Shown here: piece after piece, positions 55,715-64,000 of the stretch | Layout: each line of letters begins with the position of its first letter | Numbering within the stretch: position 1 is the first letter of the stretch | NCBI GenBank assembly: GCA_003134555.1 | Contig: PLBO01000145.1 | Span: 1-64,000 of the forward strand | Length of the DNA: 64,000 bases | From: Actinomycetota bacterium | GTDB taxonomy: Bacteria; Actinomycetota; Acidimicrobiia; IMCC26256; PALSA-610 | Direction: 5' to 3' | The notes under the pieces: model-generated | Databases searched by the model: none | The model's input: the letters and a program-made list of their open reading frames with translations, nothing else | Told to the model about the DNA's origin: nothing | Made by a program: the position numbers and the translations under genes

Positions 55715-57220
55715 TCAAGGAGTAAATGCGGCGATTTCGGCCTCGAAGACCTCGCGATCCTCCCGGGCAGGGTCGTCGAGCAGTTCGCACGTGGTGTCGA
55801 AGCGCATCGTCGCCCGCCGGTCGAGGTCGTAGCGCGGCCACTCCGGCAGTCCGGCGTGCTGCGGATCGCCCTCGCGCGCGAAGGCGATCCAGGCCCGGTG
55901 CATCGCGTTGGCAATGCCCTGTCGCTCGGGCCCGGAGCCGGTGAGCATGTCGGCGCCGCCGCGGTCGAGGTTGTCGAACACGAACGGGATCTCGAGTGCG
56001 TGGGTCGACCGCAGGATGCCGCCGAACACCGGGCTCTGGAAGGTGAAGAGGTACGACCAGACCGGAGCGTGCGCGAGCTGGGCCTCGAGGAGCCGGATCG
56101 CGGGTATGCGGAACACGCCGTCGGTCGACAGGTCGAGCCAGAGCTCCTGCGGTGTCGCGTTGGGGCGACGGGCGCGATAACTGTCGAACAGCGGATCGCC
56201 GGCGGCGCCGAATGCCGCGCGCAGCCGGTTGCGCACGCCCTCGTCGTCGATCGTGGCGAGAACGGGATCGGCGATCGTGAACAGCGTCATCTCGTTGAGG
56301 TTCGTGCCGGTGAGCACCCGGACTCCTGCGGCGTTGCCGGCGGTGATCGCGGCGAGCGGCTGTTCGCTCAGCACCGTGCCGTCGATGACGGGCTGGAAGG
56401 GGAGCGCGGCGACGCCGTCTTCCCGGAACGCCGGGAGCGCGCCGAGCACGGCGTCGGTCGACGCGGCAAGGAGTGCTTCGGAGTCGCCGGCACGAACACC
56501 GAGATTCTCGACGACGCGCGCGGCGACGCCGGTCGCGCGTTCGCGCGTCGACATCCACGACGCCGCGCCGCTCTGCGGGATCGCGGCGCGGAACAGGCCG
56601 TGCGCGCCGGGCGTGCCGAGGAGCGTGGCGACGCTGGCTGCACCGGCCGACTCGCCGAACACGGTGACGCGGTCGGGGTCGCCGCCGAACGCGCCGATGC
56701 AGTCGCGCACCCATTCGAGGGCGGCGATCTGATCGAGGATGCCGGCGTTTCCGGAACCTGCGAACGCGCCGTCGAAGAGGTCGGCCAGGTGCATGAACCC
56801 GAACGGGCCGAGGCGATAGTTGATCGTGACGACCACGACGTCGCCCTGGACCGCGAACTTCGTACCGTCGTACCACGGCGTGTCGCCCGCGCCCCAGATG
56901 AACGCGCCGCCGTGGATCCAGACCATGACGGGACGGCGCGCGTCGTCGCATCCCGGTGTCCACACGTTGAGGTAGAGGCTGTCCTCGCTGTAGGGGGGCT
57001 GGCGCTGGCCCATCATCGTGGTCATCGCGAACTCCGTCTGGGCCGACTGGGCCGAGAACGTGCCGGCGTCGCGGGTACCGGCCCACGGTTCTTCGCGCTG
57101 AGGCGGTTGCCAGCGCCGCGCTCCTACCGGCGGCGCGGCATAGGGGATGCCGCGGAACACCGCCACTCCGTCGCGTTCGAAGCCTTCCACTTTGCCACTG
57201 CGCGTCGCCACGATCGTCAT
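55715..57220 (-). CDS. Carboxylesterase family (type B)
   Basis: VEGFERDGVAVFRGIPYAAPPVGARRWQPPQ...SLYLNVWTPG...PVMVWIHGGAFIWGAGDTPWYDG...FGGDPDRVTVFGESAGAASVATLL. Confidence 0.95.
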   Translation of the reverse strand: MTIVATRSGKVEGFERDGVAVFRGIPYAAPPVGARRWQPPQREEPWAGTRDAGTFSAQSAQTEFAMTTMMGQRQPPYSEDSLYLNVWTPGCDDARRPVMVWIHGGAFIWGAGDTPWYDGTKFAVQGDVVVVTINYRLGPFGFMHLADLFDGAFAGSGNAGILDQIAALEWVRDCIGAFGGDPDRVTVFGESAGAASVATLLGTPGAHGLFRAAIPQSGAASWMSTRERATGVAARVVENLGVRAGDSEALLAASTDAVLGALPAFREDGVAALPFQPVIDGTVLSEQPLAAITAGNAAGVRVLTGTNLNEMTLFTIADPVLATIDDEGVRNRLRAAFGAAGDPLFDSYRARRPNATPQELWLDLSTDGVFRIPAIRLLEAQLAHAPVWSYLFTFQSPVFGGILRSTHALEIPFVFDNLDRGGADMLTGSGPERQGIANAMHRAWIAFAREGDPQHAGLPEWPRYDLDRRATMRFDTTCELLDDPAREDREVFEAEIAAFTP

Positions 57221-57264
57221 GGCTGGCAAGGCTATCTCCGCCGAATGGTGCGAGTCAGGGGCGC

Positions 57265-58047
57265 CTAGAGGCGCGAGAAGTCGGGCTCCCGCTTCTCCAA
57301 GAACGCGGCGATGGCCTCCATGTTCGCGGGCTGGCCGATCATGCCCGTGAACGCGCGGTCCTCGCGCGCCCGCGCCGCGCGTACGGCGTCGATTCGGCCC
57401 TCGACAACGATGCGCTTGGTCGCGCTCAACGACGCGACCGGCATCTTGGCGATGCGGCGGGCCAGATCCATGGTGACGTTCATCAGCTCGTCGGGCTCGA
57501 CGGCGCGCAGTGCGAGGCCGCACTCGACGGCCTCGTCGGCGGTGATCCAGTCGCCGGTGTACAGCTTGAGCGCGGCGCGCTGGTTGCCCATCACGACGGG
57601 CATCAGCAAGCTGCCGGCGGCTTCGGGGACGACGCCGAGCGGGACGAACGGCGCGCGCAGCCGCGCGGTCGACGCGATGAATGCAAGATCGACGTGCAGC
57701 AGCATCGTCATGCCGATTCCGACGCCGATCCCGTTGACCGCGGCGATGACCGGCTTGCCGAACGCGGCGAGTGTGTCGAGGAAGCGGGGGAAGCCCGGCC
57801 CGGCGTCGCCGAAGTCGGTGCGGGTTGCCGCACTCAGGCGTCCCATCTCGGCGAGGTCCTGACCGGCGGAGAACGCGCGGCCGGTGCCGGTGATCACCAC
57901 GCATGCGATGTCGGCGCGCTCGGCAGCTTCCTCCAAGGCGGCGCCCGCCGCGTGGTACAGCTCGTCGTTGAACGCGTTCAGCGCCTCGGGGCGGTTGAGG
58001 GTGAGCACGCGCACGCGCGCGTCGTCGACGACTTCCAGGATTGCCAT
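57265..58047 (-). CDS. Enoyl-CoA hydratase/isomerase family
   Basis: MAILEVVDDARVRVLTLNRPEALNAFNDELYHAAGAALEEAAERADIACVVITGTGRAFSAGQDLAEM...KPVIAAVNGIGVGIGMTMLLHVDLAF. Confidence 0.95.
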   Translation of the reverse strand: MAILEVVDDARVRVLTLNRPEALNAFNDELYHAAGAALEEAAERADIACVVITGTGRAFSAGQDLAEMGRLSAATRTDFGDAGPGFPRFLDTLAAFGKPVIAAVNGIGVGIGMTMLLHVDLAFIASTARLRAPFVPLGVVPEAAGSLLMPVVMGNQRAALKLYTGDWITADEAVECGLALRAVEPDELMNVTMDLARRIAKMPVASLSATKRIVVEGRIDAVRAARAREDRAFTGMIGQPANMEAIAAFLEKREPDFSRL

Positions 58048-58049
58048 GT

Positions 58050-58868
58050 TCAGATCCCGTCCCACACGATCTTGGTCGACCCGTCGCCGAGCAGAAGTTG
58101 CTCGGGCGACTGCTTGTTGATGTGGCCGATCAGCATGTTGTAGACGCCGTAGCCGACGAGCTCGCGCAGGCGGGGCTCGAAAGTCTGCACCTTCTCGCGC
58201 GGGAGACCGAGCTGTTGGTTCTCCTGCTGACGGACGTAACCCGCGCAATAGTTCATCGCGATGCCGACGCGCGGTTCGCTCGTCGTGTTGGCACCGCCGC
58301 CGTGCCAGAGGCTGCCGTGCCAGATCAGCACCGCGCCCTTGGGCATCTCGGCGGCGATCGAGTCGTAGTCGGCGCCGTAATCGGGGCTGTGATCCGACAG
58401 GTGCGTTCCGGGAATGAGGCGCGTCGCGCCGTTTGCCTCGGTGAAGTCGGTGAGCGCCCACATCGAGTTGCACACGGTCGGCGGGTGCGGTTTCGGCAAG
58501 GGGATGAGCTGGTCGTCGGCGTGGATCGGTTGGGCGCTCTCGCCCGGCAGGATGTCGATCGACGAGAGCGAAGAGATCAGACAACCCGGATCGAGCACGC
58601 CCTCCACGATCGGAAGTACGTGCTCGTGCACGGGCACGCGTTGCCACAGGTCGTCGTACGCGAGCAGGTTGTAGATGCGTAACGTCTTGTGGCCCTCGAA
58701 CGAGTTCGGCGACGGCTGCACGTCGAGGTAGCGCTCGAGGCGCGACAGCGAATCGTTCAGCTCGTCGACCAGCGCGGGCTCGATCGCGTCCTCGACGACG
58801 GTGTAGCCCCGCTCGGCGACTTCCTTCAGGTGCAGGTCGACGTCCATTCCCGTCAAACTAGTGCGCAT
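58050..58868 (-). CDS. Phytanoyl-CoA dioxygenase family protein
   Basis: GYTVVEDAIEPALVDEL...QPIHADDQLIPLPKPHPPTVCNSMWALTDFTEANGATRLIPGTH...LIWHGSLWHGGGANTTSEPRVGIAMNY. Confidence 0.92.
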   Translation of the reverse strand: MRTSLTGMDVDLHLKEVAERGYTVVEDAIEPALVDELNDSLSRLERYLDVQPSPNSFEGHKTLRIYNLLAYDDLWQRVPVHEHVLPIVEGVLDPGCLISSLSSIDILPGESAQPIHADDQLIPLPKPHPPTVCNSMWALTDFTEANGATRLIPGTHLSDHSPDYGADYDSIAAEMPKGAVLIWHGSLWHGGGANTTSEPRVGIAMNYCAGYVRQQENQQLGLPREKVQTFEPRLRELVGYGVYNMLIGHINKQSPEQLLLGDGSTKIVWDGI

Positions 58869-59385
58869 GACCCTCTATGCCCTCGGTGACATCGTGCCCC
58901 GCATCGATCCCGAAGCCTTCGTGCATCCCGATTGCACGATCATCGGCAACGTCGAGATCGGAGCCGGCGCGACGATCTGGCCGCGAGCGGTGCTGCGTGG
59001 TGATCAGAGCCGCATCGTTGTCGGGGAACGCACGAGTGTGCAGGACGGCGCGGTGCTCCACTGCACTCGCGAGCTCGAGACGATCGTGGGGAACGACTGC
59101 ACGATCGGCCATCTCGCGCATCTCGAAGGCTGCGTCGTCGAGGACGGCGCGCTCGTCGGCACGGGCTCGATCGTGTTGCACCGCGCGATCGTGCGCTCGG
59201 GCGCACTGGTCGGCGCGGGCGCGGTAGTTCCCAACGACATGGAAGTACCCAGCGGGGCGATGGCGCTGGGGGTTCCCGCCCGTTTGCGGGAAGGTGCGGT
59301 GAGGCCCGACCAGATCACCCATCCCGCGCAGGAGTACGTGCGCAACTGGGCGCGTTACCGCGCCGAGCTCCGCCGCATCGAATAA
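58861..59385 (+). CDS. Gamma-carbonic anhydrase-like hexapeptide-repeat protein
   Basis: VHPDCTIIGNVEIGAGATIWPRAVLRGDQSRIVVGERTSVQDGAVLHC...DCTIGHLAHLEGCVVEDGALVGTGSIVLH. Confidence 0.9.
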   Translation: MRMTLYALGDIVPRIDPEAFVHPDCTIIGNVEIGAGATIWPRAVLRGDQSRIVVGERTSVQDGAVLHCTRELETIVGNDCTIGHLAHLEGCVVEDGALVGTGSIVLHRAIVRSGALVGAGAVVPNDMEVPSGAMALGVPARLREGAVRPDQITHPAQEYVRNWARYRAELRRIE

Positions 59386-59424
59386 GCGCGGCGTCGGCTC
59401 GCTGTGCATCACTAGGTTGGACGG

Positions 59425-60672
59425 ATGCGTCTGTTCGTCGACACGACGCCGCTCCGAGTGTCGCGGGACTACCGGCGGCTGTGGATCGGCCAGGCGGTGT
59501 CGTTCTTCGGCAGCACGATCACGATTGCAGCACTTCCGTTCCAGGTGTTCCACCAGACGCGTTCGTCGCTTGCGGTCGGACTTCTCGGCGTGGCGCAGCT
59601 CGGCCCGCTGTTGCTCTTCTCCGTCGTGGGCGGCGCGTTCGCCGACCGCGTCGACAAGCGGCGGCTGCTCCTCGGCGTCACCGCGGTGGCGCTCGGGTGC
59701 GCGGCCGCACTCGCGTACAACGCATCGCTGCATCGACCGCATCTGTGGATGCTCTACGTCCTGGGCGCGGCGACGAGCGCGACCTTCGCCGTCAGCTCCA
59801 CGGTGCTGCGGTCGCTGCTACCACTGCTCGTGGAGGAGGAGCTACGACCGGCGGCGTTCGCGTTGCAGGCGACCTACGGGACGTTCGGGATGATGGTCGG
59901 ACCGGCAGTCGGGGGCGCGCTGATCGGCGTGTTCGGGCTCACGAGCGCCTACGCCGTCGATGTCGGCACGTTCTGTATTGCACTCGTCGTGTTCGGGGCG
60001 ATCGCACCGGCTCCGCCGGTGGTCGCGGCGAGCGGCGCGACCGCAGCGTCGGTGCTGGAGGGATGGCGTTTCCTGCGTGGGCACTCGGTCATCATGAGCA
60101 CCTTCGGTATCGATGTTCTCGCGATGGTGTTCGGCCTGCCCCGCTCGCTGTTCCCCGCGCTCGCGGATCGATTGCATGGCGGTCCGGCGTTGTACGGGCT
60201 CCTCCTCTCGTCGGTAGCGGCGGGCGCGTTCGTCGCGTCCCTCGTCAGCGGGTGGACGATCCGCGTTCGGCATCAGGGCCGTGCCGTGCTCTGGGCGGTC
60301 GCGGCGTGGGGTGTCGCGATCGCGGTTGCAGGTTTGGTACGGACGCCGGTTCTCGTGCTTGCGATGCTGGCCTGCGCCGGGGCTGCCGACATGATCTCCG
60401 GCGTCTACCGGTCGGCCATAACCGCGAGCGTCACGCCCGACGAACTGCGTGGCCGGATCAGTGGTGTCGAACTCGCGGTGTACGCCGGTGGTCCCGTAGT
60501 CGGCGACATCGAGGCCGGCGTCGTCGGGGGTTTGGCCGGTGTCGAGTTCGCGATCGTGTCGGGGGGCGTGGCTTGTGTGGTCGCCGCCGCTGTGTTCGCG
60601 GCCCGGGTGCGTAGCCTCGCCAATTACGTGCGTCCGGCGAGCCGTGAGGAGCGCGAGCAGAACTACAGCTAG
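59425..60672 (+). CDS. MFS transporter
   Basis: SRDYRRLWIGQAVSFFGSTITIAALPFQVFHQTRSSLAVGLLGVAQLGPLLLFSVVGGAFADRVDKRRLLL. Confidence 0.9.
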   Translation: MRLFVDTTPLRVSRDYRRLWIGQAVSFFGSTITIAALPFQVFHQTRSSLAVGLLGVAQLGPLLLFSVVGGAFADRVDKRRLLLGVTAVALGCAAALAYNASLHRPHLWMLYVLGAATSATFAVSSTVLRSLLPLLVEEELRPAAFALQATYGTFGMMVGPAVGGALIGVFGLTSAYAVDVGTFCIALVVFGAIAPAPPVVAASGATAASVLEGWRFLRGHSVIMSTFGIDVLAMVFGLPRSLFPALADRLHGGPALYGLLLSSVAAGAFVASLVSGWTIRVRHQGRAVLWAVAAWGVAIAVAGLVRTPVLVLAMLACAGAADMISGVYRSAITASVTPDELRGRISGVELAVYAGGPVVGDIEAGVVGGLAGVEFAIVSGGVACVVAAAVFAARVRSLANYVRPASREEREQNYS

Positions 60673-61370
60673 ACGTTCGCGCCGACGAGACGCCCGATGC
60701 CGTACGTGAGGAGCATCGACACCGTCGACAGCATGACGACTCTTATCGCGGCTCGACCGCGTGGTGCGCCGCCGAGTTGCGCGCCGAGTGCGCCGAGGCC
60801 GAGCAGCGCGACGATGGTGAGCGCGGCGGTCACGCCGATGCGCACGGCCTTGCCCGAGAGCGTGACGGCCAGGACGGGCACGAGGGCGCCAACGGTGAAC
60901 GCGGCGGCTGAGGTCAGCGCGGCCTGCAGAGGACGCGCCGTCATCACCTCGGAGATGCCGAGCTCGTCGCGCGCGTGGGCGCCCACCGCGTCGTGGGCCA
61001 TCAGCTGGTCGGCGACCAGTCGCGCCAGGCCGGGTTCCACGCCACGACCCTCGTAGATCTTCGCGAGCTCGCGCAGCTCGGCCCGCGGGTTCTCGGTGAT
61101 CGCCTCGGCCTCGACGCGCAAGTCGGCCTGCTCGGCGTCGCGCTGCGAGCTCACGGAGATGTACTCGCCGACCGCCATCGACAACGCCCCCGCGACGAGC
61201 CCGGCGAGACCCGCCGTGACGAGCGCCGACTGCGACGAATTCGCGGCCGCCACACCGATAACCAGTCCGGCGACCGACAAGATGCCGTCGTTCGCTCCGA
61301 GCACCGCGGCCCGCAGCCAACCTGCTCGATGGCTTTTGTGATGCTCGGCGACGTGCGCGGAGACGGCCAC
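60669..61370 (-). CDS. VIT1/CCC1 family transporter
   Basis: GWLRAAVLGANDGILSVAGLVIGVAAANSSQSALVTAGLAGLVAGALSMAVGEYISVSSQRDAEQADL. Confidence 0.93.
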   Translation of the reverse strand: MAVSAHVAEHHKSHRAGWLRAAVLGANDGILSVAGLVIGVAAANSSQSALVTAGLAGLVAGALSMAVGEYISVSSQRDAEQADLRVEAEAITENPRAELRELAKIYEGRGVEPGLARLVADQLMAHDAVGAHARDELGISEVMTARPLQAALTSAAAFTVGALVPVLAVTLSGKAVRIGVTAALTIVALLGLGALGAQLGGAPRGRAAIRVVMLSTVSMLLTYGIGRLVGANV

Positions 61371-61452
61371 CCGCGCACGCTACCGCCATTCGCGCAAGAA
61401 CCCTTTCCAGGACTAGCGTGCTCCAGCCGTCGTTCGCGATCCGGAGGGGATC

Positions 61453-62655
<1,203 letters not shown>

Positions 62656-62708
62656 CTGCTCGAGGGCCGAGTTGTATCGCGTCGTCGGATGGCGCGGTCT
62701 GACCCGGT

Positions 62709-64000
62709 TTATGCGACCGTGGCGACTGACGGTCCGGACCGAGCGCCGACGCCACGCGCGTTGGTGGCGGTGACGGTGCAGGTGTAGGTCTTCGTTGTGG
62801 TCAAGCCCGCGACAGTGATCGGGCTCGCTGGACCAGCGGTGCTTTTGGTCACTCCACCGTTCAGTGATGTGCAGATGGCGGTGTAGCTCGTGATAGGGGC
62901 ACCGTTGTTCGCGGGCGGGGTGAACGTGACCCTCATGGAGCCGGCCACGATCTTCGCCGCGGTGGGAGCGCTCGGGGCGGCGGGCGCACCGACGACGACC
63001 GGCGGCGAGGCCGCCGATACGGGGCCGGTGCCGCGACTGTTCGTCGCCTCGACGGCGCACGTGTAGGTCTTGGCGGTCGTCACGGCCCCGACAGTGATCG
63101 GCGCAGCCGTCGCACCGATATGCATGCCGGTCTTGGTCACCCCGCCGCTGCTCGATGTACATGTCGCGACGAAGCTGGTGATCGTGGCTCCGTTGTTCGC
63201 GCCCGCGGCGTAGGACACGACGAGTGATCCCGTGGTGGTTGTCGTCGAGGTTGAGATCGCTTTCGGGTTGGTTGGTGCGGTGGGAGCACCGACAGTGATC
63301 GGGGAAGTCGGTGCTGACTGCGGTCCGGTCCCTACGGCGTTCTTCGCGGCGACCTCGAACCTGTACGACTTGGCGTTCGTCAGACCCGTCACGAGTTGAG
63401 TCGTGGCCGAAGAGTTGAACGCCTGCGACGCCTGCGCGATACCAGCCAGGAACGGCGTCACCACGTAGCCCACCACGGCCGAACCGCCGTTGAGGGTCGG
63501 GGCAGTCCAGGTTGCCGTCGCCTGCGCGCTTCCCGGCAGTGCCGACGGCGATATCGGCGAACTCGGGACAGTGGCCGGAACCAAGGCGTTGGACGCCGTA
63601 GACGAGGCGCTCGTCCCGATCGCGTTCGTCGCCACCACCCGGCACGTATAGGTCTTGCCGTTCGTCAAACCCGTCACGACGATCGGGCTCACCGAGCCGG
63701 TCGCCGAGCCTGCGATCCCGCCGTTGCTCGATGAGCACGCCGCGTCGAAGTGCAGCACCGGGCTCCCACCGTTGCTCGATGCGGTGAACGCCACGGAAGC
63801 CGACAGGTTCCCTCGCGTCGCCGGCCGGATCGTCGGTGCGGAAGGCACAGTGGCCTCGACGAACTGCGACACGGCGCTCGAGCTGCCGGCGAAAGGCGCG
63901 CTGTCGCCGTAGACGGCGATGATCGTGTGACCACCGACCGCAAGCGCGGAGGTCGTGAAGCTTGCGCTGCCCGACGTGTCGACTGTTGAACGAGCGAGTG
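62709..64000 (-). CDS. Secreted/cell-wall protein with Ig-like and fibronectin type III repeats (5' partial, runs off the right edge)
   Basis: Four FnIII-like units (TVGLTTTKTYTCTVTATNARG type). The frame stays open upstream of the listed ORF start and encodes an Ig-like unit SGSASFTTSALAVGGHTIIAVYGDSAPFAGSSSAVSQFVE. Confidence 0.85.
   Translation of the reverse strand, partial: LARSTVDTSGSASFTTSALAVGGHTIIAVYGDSAPFAGSSSAVSQFVEATVPSAPTIRPATRGNLSASVAFTASSNGGSPVLHFDAACSSSNGGIAGSATGSVSPIVVTGLTNGKTYTCRVVATNAIGTSASSTASNALVPATVPSSPISPSALPGSAQATATWTAPTLNGGSAVVGYVVTPFLAGIAQASQAFNSSATTQLVTGLTNAKSYRFEVAAKNAVGTGPQSAPTSPITVGAPTAPTNPKAISTSTTTTTGSLVVSYAAGANNGATITSFVATCTSSSGGVTKTGMHIGATAAPITVGAVTTAKTYTCAVEATNSRGTGPVSAASPPVVVGAPAAPSAPTAAKIVAGSMRVTFTPPANNGAPITSYTAICTSLNGGVTKSTAGPASPITVAGLTTTKTYTCTVTATNARGVGARSGPSVATVA

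Overview
High-GC actinobacterial chromosomal window (Acidimicrobiia-like by gene style; taxonomy is inference). It is almost fully coding, with about 60 CDS on both strands. I saw no rRNA, tRNA, CRISPR array or transposase.

Main blocks:
(1) 1-3.4 kb: KstR-like TetR regulator and FadD19-like acyl-CoA synthetase, with two KstR-type operators and a G-quadruplex motif.
(2) 3.4-4.9 kb: secreted glucosaminidase-like protein with 42-aa GYW repeats.
(3) 4.95-9.4 kb: TPP riboswitch followed by thiamine pyrophosphokinase and thiBPQ transporter.
(4) 13.6-22.5 kb: divergent CoA/acyl catabolic island. It has three tandem amidohydrolase-fold paralogs that all appear to lack the canonical metal ligands, an AMACR-like CoA-transferase-family protein, an HTH-GAF-PAS regulator, a thiolase-fold/DUF35 pair and a two-domain CoA transferase.
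(5) 33-39 kb: gltBD.
(6) 41-48 kb: two apparent gene fusions, Aat-ArsC and DUF480(YceH)-aldehyde dehydrogenase.
(7) 51-54.7 kb: sugar ABC transporter.
(8) Right edge: partial Ig/FnIII secreted protein.

Most promising for novelty: the pseudo-amidohydrolase triplet and its island, followed by the DUF480-ALDH and Aat-ArsC fusions. All homology calls are by eye from motifs; no database search was run.
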